Notes under the pieces: generated by a model
Told to the model about the DNA's origin: nothing
What the model saw: the letters and a program-made list of their open reading frames with translations, nothing else
Database searches by the model: none
Made by a program: the position numbers and the translations under genes
Part shown: positions 1 to 10,239 of the stretch, in pieces
Layout: the number at the start of each line of letters is the position of its first letter
How positions within the stretch are numbered: position 1 is the first letter of the stretch
Assembly (NCBI GenBank): GCA_000507305.1
Contig: DF239147.1
Location: forward strand, 62,001-126,000
Length of the DNA stretch: 64,000 bases
Reading direction: 5' to 3'
DNA from: Breviolum minutum Mf 1.05b.01
Lineage: Eukaryota > Sar > Dinophyceae > Suessiales > Symbiodiniaceae

Positions 1-454
1 AACTTTAGATGCCTATTTCAAAATCCTTCCTCAGTTCGAATTTTTGAATGCCTTTCAATATTGAGATTGAATTCTTAAACTCATATTAAAGATTTCCAAA
101 CACAACTCCAGTGAATCATGAATAAATCATAAACTCAGAATTACGATGCCAATCTGTAGACCACAAAAATATGGAACCATCTTTAGAATTGACATTTGTT
201 CAGTCCACATTAAATGGGGTCAATCATCTAGTGCTTTAAGTCATATTCAAAAATCAAACTCTCAAATTTATGACGCAATATGATCTGAACATTTTGTCAA
301 ATCACTTGCCAAAAGTCACATGAAAAAAAGATGAAAGTGGCTTAAACTTCATAGCAAAGAGGTCCCAAGAAAATATCCTCCAAGTGTACCAAGTAAAGTT
401 TACCAACAAAAACAACTGAGCCACGAACAAAAGACCTCGGATATTTTCCATGAA
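1..454. other. AT-rich spacer, nothing recognised
   Basis: No frame with coding character, no inverted-repeat element and no RNA gene seen. Confidence 0.4.
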
Positions 455-560
455 ATACATTGAAATACTAGTTATAGGAATCCTTATAGTAGTTTATGAA
501 CTAATCCCTATATAACTGGGTAGTAGTTCATTCATCCCCTATATACCCTGAACAACCATC
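455..560. repeat. Family F inverted-repeat element, copy 1
   Basis: Its right part, ending CCCTATATACCCTGAACAACCA, reappears at 38148-38191. Internal palindromes (AGTTATAGG / CCTATATAACT) suggest a folded element. Its right end overlaps the 3' end of the minus-strand island at 548-640. Confidence 0.5.
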
Positions 561-640
561 GCCTCTGCACGTTGGATGCTGGCACGACGACGTCGAGCCC
601 ATTCATTTGGGTCCTTGAAATGGATGGCATCGAATGGAAA
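548..640 (-). CDS. Candidate exon, unknown product
   Basis: Minus-strand frame with good coding character, containing HFKDPNEWARRRRASIQRAE, rich in Arg and Glu as in an amphipathic helix. An in-frame TGA lies just upstream and a TAG just after VVQG, so it is an internal or terminal exon fragment. The last codons coincide with the family F terminus (TGGTTGTTCAGGG), so the exon edge and the repeat edge are the same place. No family recognised. Confidence 0.4.
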
Positions 641-1452
641 TCAACATAAAAATCAACATAAAAGTCAACACCTCATCATATATGGGTATATAATTTGACA
701 TCATAAAACAATTAACATCATCATCAAAACCCCTGGCTCCAGCACCAACTCCCAACAAATACAGCTACTTCTCAAAAACTTTTGAGATGTATTTGTTGCA
801 TTCTTATCCAAATATTTGCCCAAATTTGGTCACCCTTTCATGACCGCAATACCACACAATCATACCGGCCATCTCATGTTGTAAATCTACAAGAAACCAA
901 GTTGGTGCCAATAAAAACACATATCTATGTATAGATATCTGTATTATGAATGTATAGCATATATATATTTCCTTTTTCCCCACCATTTCGATTAGCAAAT
1001 TGCATAGCAAATATCATTCCAACTGAAGGAGGTGACTTCTTTTGTTTATTTTCAGTGGATGCTAAAGTATGCTTAAATTTCATGACAACCGACATGAAGA
1101 AAACATGAAAAACAAAAGTCATCTCCACTCTCATTACAGTGTTTGGGGCATCAAAATGAATCAAGTTTTTGGGATTTAAAGTTTTGGGTCATCAAGATAC
1201 TGGCGTTTTTGGGGTCATGTTTTGGGATCAAATTCAGGTTTGGGGATTTTTTTTTGACCCAAATAGGGTGAGCTCTTGATGGAACAGCTTTCAAGGGTGA
1301 TTCCTCCAGTACCCGATGTTTTTGGTCATCCTGATTCTTTGAATCAAAAAAAATCAGACCCACTCCCAAAACAAAAAGATACCCATTCCAAACTCCAAAA
1401 CATGCGTGTATATGTATATATATATATATATACATATGTACTGTATTTATAG
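641..1452. other. Spacer with T/G-rich tract and short AT microsatellite
   Basis: About 1150-1400 repeats TTTTGGGGTCAT-like phrases and 1411-1433 is (TA)n. No convincing coding frame. Confidence 0.35.
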
Positions 1453-1621
1453 TGAAAATCACCTTGATGAAACAGAATCATCCCCCAAAAGAAGACAAAG
1501 ACAAATTGACCAAGCACACGAGAATCATAGCGACTCAGTCCTGTCTTTTCTGTGACCTCTCAGGCACTTCTGCCTCTCCCGCCGGGTCGGGTTGAAATTT
1601 CATCAAGGTGATGGGCCTTCA
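1453..1621. repeat. Inverted repeat pair M flanking a small ORF
   Basis: AATCACCTTGATGAAAC near 1458 pairs with TTTCATCAAGGTGAT near 1598. The arms are about 120 bp apart and enclose a GC-rich ORF. Single copy in the window. Confidence 0.5.
1535..1603 (-). CDS. Candidate small ORF or exon, 22 codons
   Basis: ATG to TGA on the minus strand, with core FQPDPAGEAEVPERSQKRQD. It is GC-rich compared with its surroundings and lies inside inverted repeat M. Its ATG overlaps the right arm, so the repeat may supply the start or a splice edge. No homology recognised; it could be a terminal exon. Confidence 0.35.
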   Translation of the reverse strand: MKFQPDPAGEAEVPERSQKRQD

Positions 1622-2430
1622 CCTAAAAAATCTCCAAGTGCCCACGACTTATGGAAGTTAAGTAACTAAGAATCCTTCAAAAACAAAAATTGCAGGTGAA
1701 ATTGATTTTCTGCCACCTTCCCCCTTTTTTCGGTGTCCAAGATCTTTTACACAGTTTCTGCAACATCATCACTTTTTCACTTTACTTGTGGTAAGGATTG
1801 GGGGATCAAAACCTAGGGTCCAGTGCTTCCCATTTCAATGGCGATGTCATGATATCAAAATGCAGGGGATCAAGGTGTTAAGGTGTCAAGGTGTCATTTC
1901 CATGAAAAGTCGGGAGTACAACCAGGAATTTGGAGCACCTTTTTTGTCCAAAGATCATGGCCTGAAATTGTCATTGAAAGGCTCTTGTGAGGTCAAGACC
2001 GACAACTTTTGAACATAAGGCTGCTTTCCAAAATGATCTTCCAAAAACTGATCAATATGCCAATATGTTCCAAGAATATTTCGTGGTTTCATCATCAAGT
2101 AAGTAAAGAAATTTGTCGCAGGTGGCCATACATTGTTGTTGGCTCTATATCTACACCTACACTGTCTAACACTCCGTCAAATGCTAGCATAGATTGAAAC
2201 ATGCTCTGTTTGACACGGCACACATTTCAGTCATTTGGTATCTTTGTAGCGCGGTTTCACTTGGGTTGGTTGACATTCATCCAAAATTGATATTAACAAC
2301 TTGGATATAGCAATCAGGATGTGGAAAAAAACCCAAATTCAAATAACATAATAAAAAACAAAAATCATGTCCAAAATGAACAACTAAACAGTGAATCTTT
2401 AGGGGTTTTTGTTTGGGATTCAAAAATTAC

Positions 2431-2523
2431 TGAAGGTATTCCAGGATGAGTCGTGACACTTTCAGAGCACCTGCGCCATGGTCCTTGTAGGAAGCCATTG
2501 CGACGACAATAGCACCTGGATGC
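2431..2523 (-). CDS. Candidate internal exon, unknown product
   Basis: A 93-nt minus-strand island bounded by TTTTCTAG before it and GTAATT after it, so it has acceptor-like and donor-like edges. Translation includes AIVVAMASYKDHGAGALKVS then RLILEYL, with strong codon character. An alternative long plus-strand frame over the same bases looks poorer. Confidence 0.45.
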
Positions 2524-2885
2524 CTAGAAAAGTCACTATCAAATACCTAAGTCTCTGGGAAAATGAGAAGGAATCATGTCAACTTCCACCAAAAACCCTA
2601 CCAAGTCCTGGGCAAATTGATAGGAAATTCATGGCAATTTCATGGAAAGTCATGGTCATTCGGAAGCATTCCACTTTTAACTTCGATGTATTTACTGTTA
2701 TATACTTACTGCACAAGTACTTTTTTTTGTTGGATCCTTTGAGGTAATGTTAGGTTCATGTTTTCCCATGGCATTCTTTATCCAGAATGGGATATCCCGG
2801 GTTCTGGTTGACAATGAGCTTGTAGGATCACAGCTTTTGATATTCAAAAGTTAGACCGGCGAATCCAAGAAATGTGTCCTGTATT

Positions 2886-3001
2886 GCCCCCACCCAGGAT
2901 GGAGAACAGTGGCAAATGAAGGTTTGTAGAGATTCGCAAACCTAAAATGGAAATAACATCCTGGGGGTGACTGGCATCCTGGGTGTTGGGTAGATCCAAT
3001 G
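2886..3001. repeat. Family G element, copy 1
   Basis: CCCACCCAGGATG ... CATCCTGGGTG ends. The internal GGCAAATGAAGGTTT is shared with 57533-57636 and, reverse-complemented, with 54283-54402. Confidence 0.65.
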
Positions 3002-3111
3002 TATGAACTGTCACTGCTGATACAAGTTGTGCAAAGAACATCACTATGTCATTGAGGATACTCCTATATTAAAAGCTGCAGGTGCCACTATCTTCAAGAT
3101 ATTCACATTGA

Positions 3112-3420
3112 ATGTGGTGCAGAACAAAAGTTCCCCCAACACGTTTGCCCATCTATCGGGGTGATTCTCATGTGATTCATATCCCAGAGACATTTCTATC
3201 TGGCAACATTTTCCCCAACCTGCATTGCATTAGGATATTTTGGGGACCTTTTTTTCAACGAAACCATCAGCACATCGGGATGGAAACATTCCGTTTGTCA
3301 AACATTTCCCAAACAAAACACAGAATGAGAAGTGACATAAGCGCTATCGTTTCGAGACTTTTAAACCAAGGAAATCAGCCCTCCAAGGTTCGGCTACTCA
3401 ATTGGAGGGGTGGGTCTTAG
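3112..3420 (+). CDS. Doubtful ORF, 102 codons
   Basis: ATG to TAG open frame without recognisable motif. Composition is only weakly protein-like and no splice context is clear. Listed because no element or other explanation covers the stretch. Confidence 0.18.
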   Translation: MWCRTKVPPTRLPIYRGDSHVIHIPETFLSGNIFPNLHCIRIFWGPFFQRNHQHIGMETFRLSNISQTKHRMRSDISAIVSRLLNQGNQPSKVRLLNWRGGS

Positions 3421-3696
3421 ATGGTTTCCGAGAGCCAACAAAAACATGTTCAGAGAGAGCAGCTGCTGTTTCGGATAAGGACATGATACGGAAGTAGATC
3501 ATCCTTTTTCTATTTCACCTACTTTACTTTCCCCAACATCATCCAAGATCATCCAGCTTAGCACTTCAGGGCCAACAAATGTCAACATCTTTCATCACTA
3601 CAGGTTTAACAAATTGTTAGTTTATATAGTGTAATATGGTTCCTACACCAGCTTCCGTATCTTTCCTTCTCATTCTTCTCCTGTCCTCCCTCTTAC

Positions 3697-3785
3697 AACC
3701 GTGTTTTCAACAACATCACGAAGCCGCTTCCAGGCATTTTCGTCGCAGTTAACGAACAGCCTGGACAGGAGCATAATATCAAGGG
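3697..3785 (-). CDS. Candidate internal exon with canonical edges
   Basis: An 89-nt minus-strand island preceded by a pyrimidine-rich TTTCAG and followed by GTAAGA. It reads LDIMLLSRLFVNCDENAWKR then LRDVVENTV, a plausible helical segment. The frame is open on both sides (3670-4104), but protein-like composition stops at the two splice-like sites. Product unknown. Confidence 0.5.
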
Positions 3786-4406
3786 CTGAAACTGAATGAA
3801 ATTGCCAACGATAAGGTTCACTCAAAAACGAGGTGGCATCATTTTTTCTCATTGGCATTATCTTTTTATTAAGCACCACCAAACATGTTTGTGACTGAGT
3901 TGTAAGTGAGTTCAGCCATATCATTTTGTAAGAGCATTGGCTTGGGCTGTAGGAGGTACAGTGGGCCCATCCTGTCGAAATAGAAGCCTGGCCCTTCTGA
4001 AACTGGGTAGGGTCAATGGTGCTGAAACAATGATTTGATGCACCATGAAAGGCATGCGGCATGGGCAATATGCACCTATGCAGTATACATGTATCTGTCT
4101 TCATCTACAGTTGGATACATTTACCCACAACCCAAATGACTCCTGCTTTGGAAGATTTGATCCATAAAATGATTAAATGGAATCTTAATCCTCACAAAAA
4201 AGACGTCAGTTTGGCTTTAGGCATATTGTATATCATTTAATCCAACTCAGTTAAATATGACCTACAAATACAATGATCATGTTCCATCTTTTGAAAATAA
4301 CCTTTCTTTGTATATATCATGGATCTGCAATGGTATGTGAAGTCTAAACATGCTTCCTATCCTGTGGGTAAGGCTACTAATTTACACATAATTATAAAAC
4401 CCGCTA

Positions 4407-5013
4407 TTATCTGGACCTTCCAATACTACCTATTGTCCCACTCTTGCCATCCATTATTCTGTCACCCCACTTCGGGTTGCCACACAAAACTCCTGTTGTT
4501 TCACAACAAATATCGACCATATCATGATAGTCTCGAAGTAAACTTGCTGAGTTCCTTAAGCAACAAAAGTCACACACGTTTTTTTCGTAGGTTTCTATCA
4601 TTCCTTCCAAGGAAACTCGTTTCATTGGCTTCTTTGGAAATCAGGATTCCCAGAGTTTGTTTCGGGTTGAATGTTTTCCTTGTTTTGCAAATGATGGAAA
4701 AAACAACCGATGGAAAAAGGGTTGTTTGACACAGCAGCGGCCGGGGGTGATGGTTGGAAATTGCCTTTTTTGGGAGGATCCATGTATTGCACTAACTTTT
4801 TCAACAAGAAATCAGGTCATGATTCCTACATCATTCAAAAAAATAGAACATCCACTTGGTTAAAGCATTTCCTACATGATCAATTCCATGATAAGAAACA
4901 ACACGATAAATACCTATCAAATCTTCAATCTTCACCAAAAACTCCAATATTCCAATCATCCGGTAAACACAAAATCCTACCAAAATGGAACACCTCCCCT
5001 TCATCTTGACCAA
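4407..5013 (-). CDS. Candidate minus-strand exon cluster
   Basis: Three adjoining minus-strand open frames with protein-like composition: 4831-5013 (hydrophobic, with GILEFLVKIEDLIGIYRVVS), 4622-4807 (Pro/Asn-rich, with PPKKGNFQPSPPAAAVSNNP) and 4407-4625 (Cys-containing, with YEKNVCDFCCLRNSASLLRD). They lie in different frames and may be exons of one gene or frameshifted pieces. A competing plus-strand 136-codon frame (4319-4729) is less protein-like. No family recognised. Confidence 0.3.
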
Positions 5014-5154
5014 CCAACCAACCTAATTAAGGGGCTTGACATATTCATCCCTGGGTAAAAAAAAGCGCCTGTGCTCGAGCGGATCGTACCAAGCCCTGGT
5101 CGCCGGCCATCGTGGAAGGGGCAACATGGTGTCCAATGACATGGTACCAGAAAT

Positions 5155-5538
5155 TCACCACCATGGTGGTAACAGCGAGTTTATAGCAAAAAAGGTGGTA
5201 TAACGGACTTCAAATGACACCTTTTTGTTAGATATTTGAATGTCTTTTGGGAGTATGGGTACGGACAATTCAGCAGTGCGAAGAGTTCGTGAAACGAAAG
5301 AAACAGAATACAACACAAACCACAAAAGTATATCACCTGAGAAAGTGAAACCATTTTTCTTGATGTCGGATCCCATTTTGGAGCCCCGATCATTTCGGAT
5401 TTTTGATGACCTCTTTGCTTCAAAGTGGACATGCTGTGAGAACCCAATCACCTTCCCCCAAGCCCCTTTGGCCACCTGGAGATGAGGTGCTGCCTGGCAA
5501 AATGTTGTCACTTGAAGCAGTTCAAATTCACCAAACAT
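5155..5538 (-). CDS. Coding-like island, strand ambiguous
   Basis: The minus frame of 127 codons begins FGEFELLQVTTFCQAAPHLQ and has charged middle segments. The overlapping plus frame 5240-5485 (81 codons, SAVRRVRETKETEYNTNHKS then SISPEKVKPFFLMSDP) is equally protein-like. One of the two is probably an exon and the sequence alone does not decide. Confidence 0.3.
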   Translation of the reverse strand: MFGEFELLQVTTFCQAAPHLQVAKGAWGKVIGFSQHVHFEAKRSSKIRNDRGSKMGSDIKKNGFTFSGDILLWFVLYSVSFVSRTLRTAELSVPILPKDIQISNKKVSFEVRYTTFFAINSLLPPWW

Positions 5539-6394
5539 TGTCTTTATGAACTTTCAAACAGGTTTTTTTGGTGGTTCTGATTGACACCAGCCAAAGAAAC
5601 TGGAGAAATCTTTCAAAGAACATATGTATATATATATAGAACTATATCTTGGGTCGTGTCAATGTTCAACACACTGTAACACTTGACAAAAGTTAAGGTT
5701 GGGATTCCCTTCATAAAAAGTTAAGGATTAGAATTATCTATCCACTGTGATTCAGTGTAAACGGTTTAGGTAGGCACCAACAATATATAATCTATATCTA
5801 CTATAGAATCACACTGCTTATTATAATTGAAGTTGTGATAATTGGGGGTATAACACCTTCACCACCGAAAAAAGAAAAGAGTACTCCCTGGGTATCTTAA
5901 CCCCAAACAACCAAACAAAACTTGCGGCTTGCCAAACCTGAGGGTGTGATTGACTGCTATTTTACAAAGGCACCATCCCTCACCACTTCCCGCACCCATC
6001 AACCGGCGAAGTTTTTTTCACTCAGAAAAACTGACGGGAAAAAGTAGGGATTTTGGTGATTTTGGTGGGAATAGAACCACAGCTACTACCCATTTACATT
6101 CATGTCCTACTTTCATGAATGAATTCACACCTAGTGAACTGATGTAAATTTTAATCATGACTTTGGCTTTCCGTCCATTTTCTTAGCCTTGCACATCATC
6201 TCATTTGGATTGTTCATGAGCTTTTTGGTATCTAATTCCACCTAGGTTTCTTGAGCAGCAATGTGCATGGAATATCATGAAATAAATAGAAAAAATACTG
6301 AAAGAAATCTTCCATCAGCTACACTGATACCTATCCATCTTTATCCAATATCCCATCATTCTGAAGGTTTCACTCGCTTTTTGTTTACAGGACT
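5539..6394. other. Spacer with a doubtful small ORF
   Basis: AT-rich. Holds a 65-codon plus frame at 5950-6147 (Thr/Pro-rich, weak) and a short TA tract near 5627. No element of the named families. Confidence 0.3.
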
Positions 6395-6859
6395 TCAACG
6401 ACTGCTCGCCCCCGTACCCCCCCCCCCCCCAAAGACTCCACTCCTCTGCTTCAAGGTTGCCTGAAACGATGCCATGTTGGGCTTCGATTGTTTCAAGTTC
6501 AAAACGTGTTTTTGTTCACCCTCAAGTGGCCTGGAAATGGCTGCAAGATAATCAACTTTGGTAGCAAACGGGATTTGATTGAAATAAATAAAGTTAGACT
6601 CTGAATGCTGAAATGTTGAAAGTTGACTTTTTCCATTTTTGCCACAAAATGTAGGATGAATGATTACTGCTCGCTCAGTAAGTGATAGGACTGAACGTTT
6701 GATCCTTTCTTCAACTTTCGTCTCTGACAGTGAAAACTGATCATACTTCAAGTCCACTTTTCTTTGGCATCTTATCTTGCGGGACAGTGCTTGTTCTGAT
6801 CTACTTGTGAGGCATCTTATTTTGACATGCATGATGATGAACATCTGAAACCTGGACAA
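6395..6859 (-). CDS. ORF of 154 codons, unknown product
   Basis: One of the longer non-transposon frames. The middle is charged and protein-like (VDLKYDQFSLSETKVEERIK then RSVLSLTERAVIIHPTFCGK). The C-terminal GGGGG comes from a poly-C tract at 6418-6430 and may be past the real exon end. No domain recognised; the ATG is not supported by context. Confidence 0.35.
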   Translation of the reverse strand: MSRFQMFIIMHVKIRCLTSRSEQALSRKIRCQRKVDLKYDQFSLSETKVEERIKRSVLSLTERAVIIHPTFCGKNGKSQLSTFQHSESNFIYFNQIPFATKVDYLAAISRPLEGEQKHVLNLKQSKPNMASFQATLKQRSGVFGGGGGTGASSR

Positions 6860-7983
6860 AAGACATTTTAAGTCGTTTTATCTTGATTGCAATGAACTAC
6901 ATCTAAGAAAAACAACAGCTTGTCAAAGATGATGCAAACGATACCTCAACTGGTTGATGAAAGTGCATGATAATTTCATCAAACACAGCAGCATGTGGGC
7001 CAGGTAGCATCAAATTGCATCAAAATCTGTATCTTTATCTTCTCGACCCTATGACACTTAGCTTGATAGCTATTACTCTCCAAAATTCAAAACACCAACC
7101 CACAACAAAGATCCACAAAAAAACCCTTTTGCGTCCTTGTGGCAGGTACGAAAAGACCTCGATGAGGTGTCGCGCTGAAAACTGAAAGGGAACCAGCTAT
7201 AACAATAACAGTAGCATAATACTGGTCTTTTGTTGATTTTGCAAAGTCAAAACTCTGGACAAAGAAATGTGGTCATTCTAATAACTGCTTGGTTGATAGA
7301 GGCCAGCCTTAGTGCGTACTGGATAACCTGAGGTTTATAAACTGCGGTTTTTGTTCAACAGGCTTTTTGCCTCTGGGCATATCTTTTTAATGGAAAAAGG
7401 ACCACCTTCCCTCCAAATAACATGTTGTCCGTGATTTGTTATTGAACAATGAGGATCTTCCATTGGCAAAGTAGTTTAAATAGGACCTGCAGGATAACTC
7501 CATTTCAATGATGCTTGCGAGACTTCATCTAAACAATCTGAAACATTGTGTTCCTTCTTTTTGGACGTGTAAGGATCCTATGATTGAAAGCAAAAAGTCC
7601 AAGACGGAAACGCAAGTCTGGCCATGATCATAAATCATAAATACATATTGCAAGGAACTAGTTTTCAACACATTCAGGATTTTCAATGGTTTCTGACAGC
7701 AGATTCCAAATGGTTTCAAATCTTGCAGACCCGACCAATCAAAGTACAACCCTGGAAGTTGCATGAAGGAAATCTTTAGATATCATCTGCGATGGATGTA
7801 TGCGAAAAGTCAAATGTTTATAAATTCATGGTTCCAGAAAAAGGTGGTAGGCCTTAAGCGGTGGTGGGGACCCCAAGGCAACCTGTACCTGGTATATCTG
7901 AGGTATATACTGCCACGACCTGCCAAATTGGTTGACTAGATATATCTACCACCTCTTACCAGGAGGCTACGAAGTAGAGGGTG
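6860..7983. other. Spacer, no supported gene
   Basis: Weak frames only (6967-7185 plus, 7525-7764 minus). 7850-7970 has a loose inverted repeat around GGTGGTAG / CTACCACC that matches no named family. Confidence 0.3.
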
Positions 7984-8142
7984 CTGCAGGCTTTTCTCAC
8001 CCCTTCCAAGCGGACGCTGAAGCCCCGGGCATTCGAAGCAGATGCGGAAGCTGTCGCAGCCCTGTTGTTTGTGAGGCAACGAGGAGGAACGACAGACTTC
8101 CGAAATGAGGAACAAAAATTAGCTGGTGGTCTGGTGGTGTAA
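7984..8142 (+). CDS. Candidate C-terminal exon
   Basis: GC-rich plus-strand island ending in TAA at 8140-8142. It reads PSKRTLKPRAFEADAEAVAA then LLFVRQRGGTTDFRNEEQKL, with steady codon character over 50 codons. An in-frame TAG about 15 bases upstream, then CTGCAG, place a likely acceptor at 7978-7989. Product unknown. Confidence 0.5.
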   Translation: MQAFLTPSKRTLKPRAFEADAEAVAALLFVRQRGGTTDFRNEEQKLAGGLVV

Positions 8143-8885
8143 AATATATGTAGAAAGTATGAAACAGTTTGAACAAATGGTGGCTTCTTTATTCGATACT
8201 CTTTGGTTGGTGGCTAAAAATTGAAAACTATTGTAAACAATTTGGAAACAAAACAAAACAATACGGAAACTATATTGCGTGGTTGGAAGGCCATCTCAGG
8301 GGTGTACATTTGACCCGTTTCTCAACGCTCACCCAGTACCCCAACAGCCGATGTTGCTAAAAGGTTTGACGAATTCATCACTGGTCGGGGTTCACAATGC
8401 TCTGAAAAAGCTAGGATCGCTGCACCGAGAAATATCAGTGTATATAGATATACCTATTTGTATGTATAGTTTCATGATCTTTTGCGTGCCTATGCGTGCT
8501 GAATGTAAACAAATATGTAAATGGAGGAAAAGAGTTTGATATATCAAACGTTAAAACAACAAACCAAAATGTGTACAAACACCTGCAACAAGCATATCTA
8601 TGTGTCTTAGTTTGTATTTACTATGGACCTGAATGTGTGAAAGTAACACATGTAAAATGATGTATAGACTGCATAGTGACTTATCATGTCAATGATGTTG
8701 GCAAGAATAGATGCAGGGCTACCTCCATATCACAAAGTGCCGATCCATGAATAGAGCACTCGTCCAAATATTTACAATGTAACTCAACCTTCACAATCCT
8801 GGAATTCTTGATAATAAACAGCTAACAATACATGCAAATATATCTACATGATTCTACATGTATAAACCTAAAAGAGATCACTACC
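8143..8885. other. AT-rich spacer
   Basis: No coding island or repeat family found; two weak plus-strand frames (8169-8360, 8279-8539) look like chance openings. Confidence 0.35.
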
Positions 8886-9150
8886 TTAATTTGAAGGTAC
8901 CTCCAAAAAATCCACACTAACTTGGGGTAATCTCTCACTCTTCACCATCTTTTTTGGACAAAACTGGTTCTGCTCGCAACTGTCACATTGATGCTTGTGG
9001 CGTGAGGGCCGTCGGGCCCCGCCTCTCTTCCATGAAGAACTGAAGGCCAGCCTGACCATCAAGGGAAATCCTTCGACTTGGGTCTTGCATTTTGTGGGAT
9101 ATGTGTTCAAGTAATATTCCCCAAATGCTGTGTATTCTTTTTCATGGTAG
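8886..9150 (-). CDS. Candidate exon downstream of element A1
   Basis: Minus-strand frame with a basic, Cys-bearing stretch, HQCDSCEQNQFCPKK (C-x2-C-x5-C, possibly metal-binding), preceded by FPLMVRLAFSSSWKRGGARR. It ends in a stop at 8886. A1 lies immediately upstream, and another minus-strand island lies on A1's far side, so A1 probably occupies an intron. The family is not recognised. Confidence 0.45.
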
Positions 9151-9162
9151 ACATGCATCTTT

Positions 9163-9257
9163 AATGGAAGAAATCCTGCACCAGCTGATAGGTAGGTTAT
9201 CCCATTATTTACAAGGTTTTATACATCCCAGGTGGTTGGCCGGATTTCTTCCATCAA
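9163..9257. repeat. Family A element, copy 1
   Basis: ATGGAAGAAATCCTGCACC left, GGATTTCTTCCATCAAC right, internal CATCCCAGG / TATAAAACC. About 95 bp, between two minus-strand coding-like islands. Confidence 0.75.
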
Positions 9258-9264
9258 CAATAGA

Positions 9265-9400
9265 ACCAGCATCTTCCCGCCTTCCTTTTCCGGGTGCATC
9301 CATCCATTCTGCCAGGCCTGTAACGCAGAGACAGCGTAGCCAGCCTCATCGAAACGGGCACCGCCACCCGACCTGCAGGCAGCGTGCCAGGGCTTGAGTT
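9265..9400 (-). CDS. Candidate exon upstream of element A1
   Basis: GC-rich minus-strand island reading GARFDEAGYAVSALQAWQNG then WMHPEKEGGKML, strongly protein-like. It runs up to the family A terminus with no visible gap. With 8886-9150 it forms an exon-element-exon arrangement. Start and product unknown. Confidence 0.45.
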
Positions 9401-9426
9401 ATAGCTGTTGGCCCCTGAATCATAAC

Positions 9427-9543
9427 CCCTGGGGATCCAATCACCTTGTCAGATGATGAACAAGGGGTGTATAATCACCTCCAAAACACCAGGTATTTAG
9501 GTTCCATTACCATTCTCAGAAGGTGATTGGATCTTTAGGGATC
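9427..9543. repeat. Family D element, copy 1
   Basis: GGATCCAATCACCTTGTC left pairs with AAGGTGATTGGATC right. The internal TTCCATTACCATTCTCAGAA recurs in copy 2 at 36570-36677. Confidence 0.7.
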
Positions 9544-9656
9544 AAGACTTATCAAATCTCATTGTATCTTATCATTTTTTAGCAACTGCTTTAGTTTCCA
9601 TGATGTAGATGGGGTCAACATCTTTCAACCTGATTCAATCCCAACTAGAGGGAACT

Positions 9657-9774
9657 TGTACACCCCGTGAAGTTGAACAGCTTGCCCCTGAAAAACGGTG
9701 GTTGGCAAAGGATCCTTTCCTATTGGGTCTCGGTAACTTTTCAGGGGCGAACTGATAAACTTCCGGGGGGGTAT
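9657..9774. repeat. Family C element, copy 1
   Basis: ACACCCCGTGAAGTTGAACAG left pairs loosely with CTGATAAACTTCCGGGG right. The internal TTTTCAGGGGCGAACTG is shared with copies at 26.8 and 28.5 kb. Confidence 0.65.
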
Positions 9775-10239
9775 ATCCTCCATATCCGTTTTGTATCCAC
9801 CAAGTTCATGAATCCTAATCAAGCGTGTCAAAGTCCTCATCACATCTCGTCATTGCGAGCCATGGGCAAGACTCTTTGATGACTGTGGATGCCGGGGCCC
9901 CGAAAAACCAAAAGCATCTTTTCGGGAAGACGGGCGAATAATTTTGCGGTTTCATTATTAGTAATACAAACAAAATTTAAGAAACACACTCCCAGCACGA
10001 GGAGGATGAAGGAGGTGAATGTGCAGGAAATATGTTGTTAATTTACTTTCTCGTTACAGTAGGGGAGATGTTTGTTGCTATGGGAACTCCTTTGAGAAAG
10101 CCCCTCTCCTCTCGAGATTCTTTACACAGGAACAAAAGGAGCCACGGTCCCAAACCCGTGGATCACTGCCATGGGCAGAGCAACTTCAAGCTGATGGGGG
10201 CGAGGGTTGACTGAGCGCACGGGCTCAGTCTGAACTGCC
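9775..10239. other. Region upstream of the LINE ORF
   Basis: May include the 5' untranslated part of the LINE. Short plus-strand frames at 10019-10214 are moderately protein-like, with GC-rich bases from 10090, but no start or motif supports a separate gene. Confidence 0.3.

Noticed and set aside
4319-4729. Plus-strand ORF of 136 codons
   Set aside because: Length alone; its composition is AT-driven and the opposite strand is more protein-like.
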